Assembly (NCBI GenBank): GCA_021775655.1
Contig: JAJFHK010000202.1
Span: 1 to 6,259 of the forward strand
Direction of reading: 5' to 3'
DNA: 6,259 bases
From: Filomicrobium sp.
GTDB lineage: Bacteria; Pseudomonadota; Alphaproteobacteria; Rhizobiales; Hyphomicrobiaceae
The notes below the pieces were generated by a model. That model searched no databases. It had not been told where the DNA came from and saw only the letters and a list, made by a program, of their open reading frames with translations. The translations under genes and the position numbers were made by a program. Of this stretch, positions 1-6,259 are shown one piece after another (within the stretch, counting starts at the first letter, position 1; every line of letters begins with the position of its first letter).

Positions 1-1365
1 GGGTGCAGCAGCCTTTCGATGTATGTCGAAAATCTCAGGCAAGGCGTCGGCGAGGTTCCTGCCAACGAGGTCAACAGAGTTACGGCCTAGCAAGTCCTCT
101 GCGGCGCGTGAGACGAGAGTAATACGCTCCTGGCCGTCAAGACCGATGACGCCGGCAGAGACCCCAGAGAGGACGGCTGACATAAAGCGGCGACGCTCTT
201 CGAGTTGTTCGTTGGCGCTGACGAGGGCGTCGCGCTGAACTTTCAACTCGCGAGTCATGGTGTTGAACGTGTGCGATAGCCGACGCAGATCGCCTTCACC
301 ACGGATTTCGGGCAGAGCGACGGAAAGATTGCCACCCGAAATTTCCTGCGCCGCGCCGATCAACCGCCGGACAGGGGCGACGAAGCGACCGCCAAACCAC
401 ATACCGACCCAGATCGCCGCAAGAAGGCCGGTCATCGAGATCATAAGGTACATCAGGCCGTGCGCCCATTTGAGGCCGCCGCGAGCGCGGCGCAGCGCAG
501 TATATTCGGCCGCGTTTTGTTCGGTGCGCTGCATGTGGCGCAGGACTGTCGGACTGACCGCGCGGCTAACGTAGAGGAAAGCGCCTGGATATTCGCTCAG
601 GCTCGATATGGCCGTGATGCGGTTGTCGCGGGTTGAGACCGACAGCGGGATCTGGCCGGCGCGTGCTTCGTTTAATGCGGCCGGGGTTGGACGAGCAAAC
701 GGCATTCGCTCGTCCTCGGCAGCGCGCAGTATAGGCTCGCCCTTATCGTCAATGAGGTAGGCCGCCGGCAGATCCCGTAAACCCGCCTGTGTCATGATCA
801 AGGTCTTCTTGGCCTTTTCGTCGCCCTTGACGAGGGAGGCTGCGGCGTTGAGGTCACGAGCCATGTTGACGACGTCGGTTCGGATCACCTGGCCATGTTC
901 TTCAAGATAAGTGCGGGCAACGACAGTGGAGTTGTCGATGATCGTACGCACGCGGCCGGAGAACCAATTGTCGAGAGAACGCGAGAAGCTCACCGTGGCA
1001 CCGATGGCAACAAGCAAAGCTGGCAATGCAGCAATGATAGAGAACAATGCAACGATGCGAATATGGAATCGTGCGCCGGGTAATTTTGCGCGCCAGGCTT
1101 TGAGAAGGCCCGAGACTTGACTGGCGATGATGGCGATGACGGCGACGATGAGCACGACGTTGAAAAATAGGGCGATGAGAACGACGCTGTTGGAGGGAAT
1201 GATCGGGGTCAGTCCGGTCAGAATCAGGAAAGTGATCAGCGCGGAAAGAAGCGATAGGCCCACAGTCCAAAGGCCGATGAAGAACATCCGATCGCTTGGC
1301 TCCAGAAGCGGTTGTTCCGCTTCAAGCCGTCCTGTCGGGGTCGCTGTGCCGGTAGCAGTGGACAT
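1..1365 (-). CDS. ntrY: Nitrogen regulation sensor histidine kinase NtrY, N-terminal part (cut by window edge)
   Basis: Membrane sensor kinase of the NtrY/NtrX two-component system, which in alphaproteobacteria links nitrogen and redox signals to NtrX and cross-talks with NtrC. The 455 visible codons contain no stop. Hydrophobic segments lie at about residues 28-50, 60-82, 103-125 and 303-325. The stretch 126-302 between the last two is the likely periplasmic sensing domain. A HAMP domain follows at about 323-378 (it contains PVRRLIGAA and the FNTMTREL helix), then a short coiled linker rich in E and R, and a PAS domain from about 392 that is cut at the edge. The kinase core and its histidine, expected further left, are not visible; full NtrY proteins are usually around 750 residues. 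The ATG was chosen because GGAG lies 7 nt upstream and the protein begins just before the first membrane helix. The gene follows ntrC after 246 nt, and ntrX is expected downstream. Identity rests on topology, domain order and position. Confidence 0.93.
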   Translation of the reverse strand, partial: MSTATGTATPTGRLEAEQPLLEPSDRMFFIGLWTVGLSLLSALITFLILTGLTPIIPSNSVVLIALFFNVVLIVAVIAIIASQVSGLLKAWRAKLPGARFHIRIVALFSIIAALPALLVAIGATVSFSRSLDNWFSGRVRTIIDNSTVVARTYLEEHGQVIRTDVVNMARDLNAAASLVKGDEKAKKTLIMTQAGLRDLPAAYLIDDKGEPILRAAEDERMPFARPTPAALNEARAGQIPLSVSTRDNRITAISSLSEYPGAFLYVSRAVSPTVLRHMQRTEQNAAEYTALRRARGGLKWAHGLMYLMISMTGLLAAIWVGMWFGGRFVAPVRRLIGAAQEISGGNLSVALPEIRGEGDLRRLSHTFNTMTRELKVQRDALVSANEQLEERRRFMSAVLSGVSAGVIGLDGQERITLVSRAAEDLLGRNSVDLVGRNLADALPEIFDIHRKAAAP

Positions 1366-1372
1366 CGTTATT

Positions 1373-1376
1373 CTCC
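1373..1376 (-). promoter_or_regulatory. ntrY ribosome binding site
   Basis: GGAG on the minus strand, 7 nt before the ntrY ATG. It fixes the start codon. It sits only 4 nt downstream of the hairpin arm at 1381-1386, so its accessibility may depend on leader folding. Confidence 0.75.
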
Positions 1377-1380
1377 GGCT

Positions 1381-1433
1381 GGTGCTGACAAGCACCGACT
1401 CGCCTCACGTAGGACCGGCACTTGGTCGGTGCT
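1381..1433 (-). promoter_or_regulatory. Overlapping alternative hairpins in the ntrY leader
   Basis: In minus-strand RNA order there are three arms: A (1433-1425, AGCACCGAC), B (1399-1391, GTCGGTGCT) and C (1386-1381, AGCACC). A and B are a perfect 9-bp inverted repeat around a 25-nt loop. The end of B also pairs perfectly with C over 6 bp with a 4-nt loop (UGUC). Both pairings use arm B, so they exclude each other. The B:C stem ends 4 nt before the GGAG of ntrY. The pairings are read directly from the sequence; a regulatory role is inference, because short repeats can arise by chance. Confidence 0.4.
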
Positions 1434-1511
1434 CGATTTTTCCATGAGCTGGTATGACCGCCACAGTGGAGCGCGAACACAACACAAATCGCAGGCTCCG
1501 TGGCAAATTCG

Positions 1512-1525
1512 CGACGTTTCCGTCG
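1512..1525 (-). other. Small GAAA-tetraloop hairpin
   Basis: On the minus strand CGACG, GAAA, CGTCG form a 5-bp stem closed by a GNRA tetraloop, a stable RNA motif. It lies between ntrC and ntrY, about 90 nt past the ntrC stop. No T-run follows, so it is not a terminator; it might protect an RNA end or belong to a larger leader fold. Confidence 0.3.
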
Positions 1526-1611
1526 TTGTCGACCACGGTTTCACTCCCCAACTGTGGCAAGCTGGTGGCGGGCGTGACTAAAATGACGCCATAATTGAAG
1601 GTTGCTGTGAA

Positions 1612-3057
1612 CTAGTGCGCCGGTGATCGGAAGACCTGTATATCCAGGAGTTTAATCCGCGAGCGCAGCGTATTGCGATTGAGGCCCAGCAGTTCGGCAG
1701 CACGGATCTGATTGCCGCGGGTCGCCGTCAACGCGGCAGTCAGCAATGGTTTTTCCACTTCTCGAATGATGCGCTCATAGATACCAGGTGGAGGCAATTC
1801 GCTGCCAAACTCGGCGAAGTAGTCCGCCAGATGCTGCTCGACAAGTTCACCGAGACTTGCCTGCCGGTTTGAAGTCTCATGGTTTGTTGTCGGGGCTGCG
1901 TCATGAAGTTCGCGTTCGACCAGATCAGAGGTGAGGGTTTCTTCGCTATTGAGGGCGACTAGGCGGCGCACAAAGTTTTCCAGCTCGCGAACGTTGCCCG
2001 GCCAGCGGTGTTGACGCAGGCGCTCTATGGCGGCCGTTTCAATGGCGCGTTGTCCAAGTCCCTCGGACGCGCATCGTCGCAGGAAGTGGCGGACCAGATC
2101 GCCGACATCTTCGAGACGTTCTCGGAGCGGCGGCAGGCGTAGGGGTACAACGTTCAGCCGGTAATAGAGGTCCTCGCGAAACAAGCCCTGCTGTATTTGG
2201 GAGCGCAAGTCTCGGTGGGTGGCTGCAATAATGCGAACGTTGGACTTGATCGGAGTGCGACCGCCAACGGTTGTATACTCTCCTTGCTGCAGCACGCGAA
2301 GCAATCGAGTCTGAGCTTCAAGCGGCATGTCTCCGATTTCATCGAGGAATAGCGTACCGCCTTCGGCTTGTTCGAAGCGCCCTTGGGTGCGAGTTTGGGC
2401 ACCAGTAAAGGCGCCTTTCTCATGCCCGAAAAGTTCGCTTTCGATCAGTTCGCGAGGAATTGCTGCCATGTTCAGCGCGACGAACGATCCGTTGCGTCTC
2501 TTGCCGTGGTCATGCAGGACCTGCGCGACGAGTTCCTTGCCGGTTCCGCTTTCGCCGGTGATCATGACGGTAAGGTCGCTTTGCGTTAGGCGAGCAAGGG
2601 TTCGGTAAATCTCCTGCATTGCCGCCGAGCGGCCGATAAGGGGAAGATCATCTGACTCGCCATCTACGACCTGCCGGGTCGGCTTGCGGACTGGTTCGCG
2701 CAAGGCTCGCCCGACGACGGCCACAACCTCATTGATGTCAAAGGGTTTGGGCAGATATTCGAATGCCCCACGTTCAGCTGCCGTCAAAGCGGTCATCAAT
2801 GTGTTTTGCGCACTCATCACAATAATCGGCAAGTCGGGTCGTAGCTTCTGCAGTCGAGGAATGAGGTCGAATGCGTTCTCGTCGGGCATAACAACGTCGG
2901 TAATTATGACATCGCCATCTCCTTCGCTGGCCCAACGCCACAGCGTAGCTGCATTTCCAGTCGCGCGCGGTGCGTATCCGGCTCGCGCGAGAGCTTGGTT
3001 GAGCACCGTCCGGATTGCCGTATCGTCATCGGCTATGAGAACTGTTCCGCGGGCCAT
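1612..3057 (-). CDS. ntrC: Nitrogen regulation response regulator NtrC (sigma-54 activator)
   Basis: Complete 481-residue DNA-binding response regulator that, when phosphorylated by NtrB, activates sigma-54 promoters of nitrogen-assimilation genes. The receiver domain covers about 1-120, with the acidic pocket at D10-D12, phospho-acceptor D54 (ITDVVMPDE) and conserved K104 (LPKPF). The AAA+ domain spans about 139-365: Walker A GESGTGKE at 168-175, the sigma-54-contacting GAFTGA loop at 215-220, Walker B GGTLFLDE at 233-240, candidate arginine fingers R294 and R300, and the sensor II region RWPGNVREL at 351-359. A Fis-type helix-turn-helix occupies about 446-470 ([17 protein letters not shown]). 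All key residues are intact and the length is normal. The ATG lies one base after the ntrB stop and has AAGGA upstream, so it is part of the dusB-ntrB-ntrC transcript. NtrX, its close paralog, is the main alternative, but position directly after ntrB and the D54/GAFTGA pattern favour NtrC. Confidence 0.97.
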   Translation of the reverse strand: MARGTVLIADDDTAIRTVLNQALARAGYAPRATGNAATLWRWASEGDGDVIITDVVMPDENAFDLIPRLQKLRPDLPIIVMSAQNTLMTALTAAERGAFEYLPKPFDINEVVAVVGRALREPVRKPTRQVVDGESDDLPLIGRSAAMQEIYRTLARLTQSDLTVMITGESGTGKELVAQVLHDHGKRRNGSFVALNMAAIPRELIESELFGHEKGAFTGAQTRTQGRFEQAEGGTLFLDEIGDMPLEAQTRLLRVLQQGEYTTVGGRTPIKSNVRIIAATHRDLRSQIQQGLFREDLYYRLNVVPLRLPPLRERLEDVGDLVRHFLRRCASEGLGQRAIETAAIERLRQHRWPGNVRELENFVRRLVALNSEETLTSDLVERELHDAAPTTNHETSNRQASLGELVEQHLADYFAEFGSELPPPGIYERIIREVEKPLLTAALTATRGNQIRAAELLGLNRNTLRSRIKLLDIQVFRSPAH

Positions 3058-3058
3058 A

Positions 3059-4483
3059 TCAGTTCCTTAATCCTTGATCGCTCTTGGTGGACGTCAGTTC
3101 GATATTGCTGGAGAACTGTCGTGTCGGAGCTTCCTGCATCGGCAAGAGTATCCTGAAGATGGTCTTGTTGGGTTCGCTGTCACATTCGATTGTGCCGCCG
3201 TGATCGGCAATAAGCTTGGCGACGAGCGCCAATCCGAGACCAGTGCCATTAGTTTTCGAAGTTACGAACGGATCGAACATGTGCTCCTGAATGGCGGCCG
3301 GAACACCTGGACCGTTGTCTTGGATCTCGATCATCAGCGGCAGCGAAATTCGGCTGCCCGAACCGGGCACGGAAATGCGCACACCGGGTTTGAACGCCGT
3401 CGATATGACGATGCGACCAGTCTCTGCGTCGGTGCCGATGGCTTCGGCAGCGTTCTTTACAAGATTGAGAAAGGCCTGGACGAGCTTGTCGCGACTGGCA
3501 GGCACTGCTGGTAGAGAGGGGTCGTAATCGGCGACAACAGTAATATTGCGGGCAAATCCGGCGACTGCCAGCTGGCGGACGTGATCGAGAACGTCGTGAA
3601 TGTTGGTGGGTTCCTTCTTCAATGGACGCTCGTCACCAAAAACTTCCATCCGGTCGAGCAGGGCGCGGATGCGGTCGGTTTCGGTGCAGATGAGTTGCGA
3701 GAGGGCGCGATCCTCGTCGGACAGATTGACTTCCAGAAGTTGAGCTGCGCCGCGTATCCCCGAAAGCGGATTCTTGATTTCATGAGCAAGGACGCTCGCC
3801 ATACCCGAGACCGAGCGCGCCGCGGCACGATGAGTGAGTTGTCGCTCGATCATCTGCGCCATTGAGCGCTGCTGGAGCATCAACACAACCTGATTGAGTT
3901 TCTCGGAAAAAGGACCGCCATATACGTCGACTAGTTTTGGACCGGTGATTCTCGGCGCGACGATTTCTATTCCGTATTCGTTGACGGTCGCGCGATGGCG
4001 GCGGATTTGATCGATCAACGCAAGTAACGGACAGCCGAAGGCGACAATGTCGTCGAGCCGGATTCGTTTCAACATTGCCAGAGACGTCGATAGAAAAGAT
4101 TCCGCGGCGGCGTTTGCGTAGACGAACGCGTTGTCTTTCCCGATAACTAGAACTGGGTGAGGCAGGGCGTTGAGTAGCTGGTCGTGGGTCGGGAATTCAG
4201 CCCGCGGAAGCATGGTTTGAACCGATGTTGGTCCGGCTGCACGGGATGTTGGCTTAGCGACCACGGCTGCGGCCGGCGAAGTCTTTTTTGACTTCTTTTT
4301 GGGTGTTGGTGTTTTCGCTGGGGTTCGGCTACCGCGTTTTGGAGGCGTGGTGTTCGACCGGTCTTTAACCGCATGGGTCTTTGCCGTGGCGGATGCGCGC
4401 GTTTTAGCACTTGAGCGCGGCTTCGCAGGTTTGCGCCTAGATTTTCCGGACGGCGCCGCGGTTGGTTTTTTCTTGGCGTTCAT
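3059..4483 (-). CDS. ntrB: Nitrogen regulation sensor kinase/phosphatase NtrB with basic N-terminal extension
   Basis: Cytosolic histidine kinase that phosphorylates NtrC under nitrogen limitation and, with PII protein, promotes its dephosphorylation under excess. No membrane helices are seen. A PAS domain lies at about 100-205 ([26 protein letters not shown]). The dimerisation/phosphoacceptor helix carries the H-box HEIKNPL with H234. The ATPase domain follows: N-box around N344 (LVKNAAEA), G1 DNGPG at 389-393, F-box DPFVTSK at 404-410 and G2 GTGLGL at 413-418. The oddity is residues 1 to about 88, rich in Lys, Arg, Ala, Pro, Ser and Thr (17 Lys, 8 Arg, one acidic residue), absent from ordinary NtrB proteins of about 360-400 residues. 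M91 (ATG at 4213-4211) would give a family-like start but has no clear Shine-Dalgarno. The long start is favoured because its ATG shares ATGA with the dusB stop, the usual mark of translational coupling. Confidence 0.95.
   Translation of the reverse strand: MNAKKKPTAAPSGKSRRKPAKPRSSAKTRASATAKTHAVKDRSNTTPPKRGSRTPAKTPTPKKKSKKTSPAAAVVAKPTSRAAGPTSVQTMLPRAEFPTHDQLLNALPHPVLVIGKDNAFVYANAAAESFLSTSLAMLKRIRLDDIVAFGCPLLALIDQIRRHRATVNEYGIEIVAPRITGPKLVDVYGGPFSEKLNQVVLMLQQRSMAQMIERQLTHRAAARSVSGMASVLAHEIKNPLSGIRGAAQLLEVNLSDEDRALSQLICTETDRIRALLDRMEVFGDERPLKKEPTNIHDVLDHVRQLAVAGFARNITVVADYDPSLPAVPASRDKLVQAFLNLVKNAAEAIGTDAETGRIVISTAFKPGVRISVPGSGSRISLPLMIEIQDNGPGVPAAIQEHMFDPFVTSKTNGTGLGLALVAKLIADHGGTIECDSEPNKTIFRILLPMQEAPTRQFSSNIELTSTKSDQGLRN
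3064..3068 (-). promoter_or_regulatory. ntrC ribosome binding site inside the end of ntrB
   Basis: AAGGA on the minus strand, 6 nt before the ntrC ATG and lying within the last codons of ntrB. It sets the ntrC start and implies that ntrC translation is coupled to, but can also initiate independently of, ntrB. Confidence 0.7.
4480..4483 (-). promoter_or_regulatory. ATGA stop/start overlap of dusB and ntrB
   Basis: The minus-strand bases ATGA hold the ntrB ATG (4483-4481) and the dusB TGA (4482-4480). There is no good separate Shine-Dalgarno for ntrB here, so ribosomes finishing dusB probably reinitiate on ntrB. This overlap is the main evidence for the long NtrB start. Confidence 0.7.
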
Positions 4484-5502
4484 GCGGCGGCCCCACTGAG
4501 GCTTTCCAGTGCATTCTGGTAAAACTCGCGCATTCCCTCAAGCAGGCGATTTGGGTTGGTCTCGGTACACAACCGGGCACGCCAAGCTTTCACGCTGAAT
4601 GTTGGAGCGCCAGACTGTTCGAGGTACCAACCGATATGTTTGCGAGCGTTTCGAAGACCAAGAAATGGGCCGTAGTGCTCGAGCATTTCTTTGAGGTGCA
4701 GGAGGGCGATCTCGGCTTGAAGGTCAAGTGGCGGCACCCCTGGGTCGGTTCCCGTATCGAGGTAACTGCCGACCCGGCCGGGATGCCACGGTGCGCCATA
4801 CGCGCCACGGCCGATCATGACACCATCTGCCCCCGAAAGTTCCAATGCACTCTTGGCATCGTCAAACGTGATGATGTCTCCGTTGACGATGACTGGAATA
4901 GACACGGCTTCCTTCACCACCCCGACGCGTTCCCAGTCGGCGTACCCCTTGTAGAATTGGCAGCGGGTGCGGCCGTGTACTGTAACTAAAGCCACGCCGC
5001 TCTGTTCCGCGCGCCGTGCAAGCTCAGGGGCATTGATGGTGAGGTCATCCCAGCCGAGTCGCATCTTCAACGTAACGGGTGCATCGACTGCGCCAATGAC
5101 GGCATCAACGAGGCTGATGGCGTGATCGAGGTCTCGCATCAGCGCGCTGCCGGAAAGTTTCCCCGTAACCTCACGGGCTGGGCAGCCCATGTTTATGTCA
5201 ATGATGTCTGCACCTTGCCCGCAGGCAATGCGGGCTCCTTCAGCCATCCAATGGGCCTCGCGCCCCGCGATCTGGATCACGAATGGCTTAAGCTCAGAAC
5301 CTTCAGCACGCTTCAGGACATTGCGTCGGCCCGCCACCAATTCCTTGCTGGCTACCATCTCGGAGACGACTAATCCGGCTCCCAGCTTATGCGCCAGCCG
5401 TCTAAACGGCAGATCGGTTACGCCGGACATAGGCGCCAGGAAACCCCGGTTTCGCAGGTGGAACGGTCCAATGCTGAGTTGTGTGTTCGTCGGTTCAGTC
5501 AT
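4480..5502 (-). CDS. dusB: tRNA-dihydrouridine synthase, DusB/NifR3 family
   Basis: FMN-dependent enzyme that reduces uridine to dihydrouridine in the tRNA D-loop, using NADPH. The 340 residues form one TIM-barrel plus a helical C-terminal tRNA-binding domain (about 255-340), a normal length. Visible motifs are the FMN-binding start [15 protein letters not shown] (22-36), QIAG (77-80), the catalytic cysteine C107 in [18 protein letters not shown] (145-151), [12 protein letters not shown] (175-186), the phosphate-binding VNGDI (206-210) and [10 protein letters not shown] (230-239). The position after CPA is Arg-Glu where many relatives have Lys-Lys or Lys-Glu, a mild change. The ATG is the first in frame; only a weak, close AGAAG (5506-5510) precedes it. 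In Rhodobacter and Azospirillum this gene is called nifR3 and heads the ntrBC operon, as here. The substrate site in tRNA (U16, U17, U20) cannot be told from sequence; the DusB label is by family resemblance. Confidence 0.95.
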   Translation of the reverse strand: MTEPTNTQLSIGPFHLRNRGFLAPMSGVTDLPFRRLAHKLGAGLVVSEMVASKELVAGRRNVLKRAEGSELKPFVIQIAGREAHWMAEGARIACGQGADIIDINMGCPAREVTGKLSGSALMRDLDHAISLVDAVIGAVDAPVTLKMRLGWDDLTINAPELARRAEQSGVALVTVHGRTRCQFYKGYADWERVGVVKEAVSIPVIVNGDIITFDDAKSALELSGADGVMIGRGAYGAPWHPGRVGSYLDTGTDPGVPPLDLQAEIALLHLKEMLEHYGPFLGLRNARKHIGWYLEQSGAPTFSVKAWRARLCTETNPNRLLEGMREFYQNALESLSGAAA

Positions 5503-5545
5503 GCGCTTCTGCGTAATTATTGTGCATGTTTATTTTGTGCTGATC

Positions 5546-5564
5546 TTATGGGCACTTTATGGGC
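5546..5564. repeat. Tandem TTATGGGC direct repeat with 11-bp period
   Basis: TTATGGGC occurs at 5546-5553 and again at 5557-5564, start to start 11 bp, about one helical turn. It lies in the dusB-ispD divergent region and overlaps the possible -10 of dusB. Such spacing would place two half-sites on one DNA face, so a regulator site is possible, but no known factor is recognised. Confidence 0.4.
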
Positions 5565-5582
5565 GCAGAGAGATTTGCGCAA
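5554..5582 (-). promoter_or_regulatory. Possible sigma-70 promoter for dusB-ntrBC
   Basis: On the minus strand TTGCGC (5582-5577) and TAAAGT (5559-5554) are separated by 17 bp, about 50 nt ahead of the dusB ATG. Matches to consensus are 3/6 and 4/6, so the call is weak. The -35 half lies in the palindrome TTGCGCAA (5575-5582). No -24/-12 sigma-54 element is seen. Confidence 0.3.
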
Positions 5583-5660
5583 GCCTCGTTCTTGACGCAG
5601 CAATTTCATGTACACAGTCATTACTTGGGGAACCGCTGAGGCGATTTCCAAAGGAAAACG

Positions 5661-5666
5661 GAAAGG
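5661..5666 (+). promoter_or_regulatory. ispD ribosome binding site
   Basis: GAAAGG ends 6 nt before the ATG at 5673 and supports this start over the GTG that follows immediately at 5676. Confidence 0.6.
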
Positions 5667-5672
5667 TTTTGG

Positions 5673-6259
5673 ATGGTGAAGACTGCGGCGTTGATCGTAG
5701 CGGCAGGACGAGGGTCGCGAGCGGCGAATTGTGGTGAAAGCCCTAAGCAATATGCCAATCTTGGCGGTCAGCCCATGCTGATCCATTCGATTCAAACATT
5801 TCTCAATCACCGGGCCATTGATAGCGTAGTCGTTGTCATTCACCGTGATGACCAAACAGCGTTCAATCAGGCTGTTCTGGACATTAAGGATAAACTAGAA
5901 GCCCCGGTTTATGGCGGGGCAACGAGACAAGAAAGCGTGCGATTCGGACTGGAAGCGCTTGATGGGCGTGATTTTGGGCGCGTTTTGATTCACGATGCTG
6001 CCCGACCGTTCGTTACGTCTGACATCATTGACAAGGTTGTTGCTGGTCTCAACGCGCATGATGGGGCAATTGCTGCGGTTGAGATGGCCGACACGTTGAA
6101 GCGAACTGGGCCCGATCGCGTAATCGCAGAAACCGTGCCGCGTGCGGGTTTATGGCGGGCACAAACCCCTCAAGGCTTCCGGTTCCCAGCCATTCTGGCA
6201 GCCCATCGACGCGCCGCTCTCAATTCGCGGGAAAACTTCACCGACGATGCGTCGATCGC
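5673..6259 (+). CDS. ispD: 2-C-methyl-D-erythritol 4-phosphate cytidylyltransferase (IspD), 5' part; probably bifunctional IspDF
   Basis: Cytosolic enzyme of the MEP isoprenoid pathway that joins CTP and methylerythritol 4-phosphate into CDP-methylerythritol. The 195 visible codons cover most of the nucleotidyltransferase fold. The CTP-binding loop AAGRGSR at 10-16 leads to PKQ at 24-26, with catalytic R16 and K25. GGATRQESV (81-89), the metal-site IHDAARPF (106-113) with D108 and R111, DTLKR (140-144), R157 and TPQGF (165-169) follow. The frame is open and is cut by the window edge. In many alphaproteobacteria this gene continues into IspF, the cyclodiphosphate synthase, and lies divergent from dusB/nifR3, so a fusion is likely but not visible here. 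The motif order and the cytidylyltransferase signature separate it from other nucleotidyltransferases such as GlmU or MobA. Confidence 0.95.
   Translation, partial: MVKTAALIVAAGRGSRAANCGESPKQYANLGGQPMLIHSIQTFLNHRAIDSVVVVIHRDDQTAFNQAVLDIKDKLEAPVYGGATRQESVRFGLEALDGRDFGRVLIHDAARPFVTSDIIDKVVAGLNAHDGAIAAVEMADTLKRTGPDRVIAETVPRAGLWRAQTPQGFRFPAILAAHRRAALNSRENFTDDASI

Larger units (their letters stand above)
1366..1611. other. Intergenic region between ntrC and ntrY
   Basis: A 246-nt gap without a credible gene; short frames that enter it run antisense to ntrY and look like no known family. It holds the paired arms at 1381-1433, a small GNRA-type hairpin at 1512-1525, an 8-bp inverted repeat (1460-1467 with 1551-1558) and a repeated GTGGCAA (1500-1506 and 1554-1560). 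No strong intrinsic terminator with a T-run follows ntrC on the minus strand, and I could not pick out a convincing sigma-70 or -24/-12 sigma-54 promoter. Its length, compared with the 1-nt and overlapping junctions upstream, suggests separate or modulated expression of ntrY. Confidence 0.6.

Noticed and set aside
1391..1441. Possible plus-strand intrinsic terminator: 9-bp stem followed by TTTTT at 1437-1441
   Set aside because: The loop is 25 nt, three bases separate the stem from the T-run, and no plus-strand gene ends here. The arms make more sense as a leader structure of ntrY.
1127..1581. Plus-strand frames crossing the ntrY start and the intergenic gap
   Set aside because: They are mostly antisense to the ntrY membrane helices, with arginine- and serine-rich translations and no supporting ribosome binding site.
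1571..1590. GGCGT/ACGCC inverted repeat after the ntrC stop as an ntrC terminator
   Set aside because: Only 5 bp with a 10-nt loop, and no T-run follows on the minus strand.
3353..3397. Apparent insertion [13 protein letters not shown] between the N- and G1-boxes of NtrB
   Set aside because: A similar loop is usual in NtrB of Hyphomicrobiales, so it is not a special feature here.
4462..4989. 175-codon plus-strand frame antisense to dusB
   Set aside because: It lies wholly over the strongly supported dusB and ntrB reading frames, has no family-like motifs, and looks like a GC-driven shadow.
5189..5737. 182-codon plus-strand frame running from dusB into ispD
   Set aside because: It overlaps dusB antisense and the ispD start in another frame, and its protein is low in recognisable structure.
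5517..5855. 112-codon minus-strand frame upstream of dusB, antisense to ispD
   Set aside because: It covers the ispD start region and the divergent promoter region; the ispD motifs on the plus strand are clear, so this is a shadow.

Overview
The window carries an alphaproteobacterial nitrogen-regulation cluster. The gene order dusB(nifR3)-ntrB-ntrC-ntrY, read divergently from ispD (usually fused as ispDF), is the familiar arrangement of Hyphomicrobiales and relatives. The protein sequences fit that order well, but genus cannot be set from the sequence alone. Composition is moderately GC-rich and coding density is high.

Layout, left to right: (1) 1-1365, minus strand, the first 455 codons of ntrY, a membrane sensor kinase cut by the left edge inside its PAS domain. 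(2) 1366-1611, a 246-nt gap with no credible gene but several short inverted repeats, including two mutually exclusive hairpins directly before the ntrY ribosome binding site. (3) 1612-3057, minus strand, ntrC, a complete sigma-54 activator. (4) 3059-4483, minus strand, ntrB, its cognate cytosolic kinase, with an unusual strongly basic N-terminal extension of about 90 residues. (5) 4480-5502, minus strand, dusB/nifR3, a tRNA-dihydrouridine synthase. (6) 5503-5672, a divergent intergenic region with possible promoter elements. (7) 5673 to the right edge, plus strand, the first 195 codons of ispD of the MEP isoprenoid pathway.

dusB, ntrB and ntrC are tightly packed: dusB and ntrB share an ATGA, and ntrB and ntrC are one base apart. 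They are almost certainly one transcript. By family knowledge, NtrB phosphorylates or dephosphorylates NtrC in response to PII/nitrogen status, and phosphorylated NtrC drives sigma-54 promoters. NtrY, with NtrX expected just beyond the left edge, forms a second membrane-linked pair that cross-talks with NtrBC. The wider ntrC-ntrY gap suggests that NtrYX is expressed with some independence.

No mobile elements, CRISPR arrays, tRNA or rRNA genes were seen, and no wholly new system is evident. The most unusual points are the histone-like tail of NtrB and the structured leader of ntrY.
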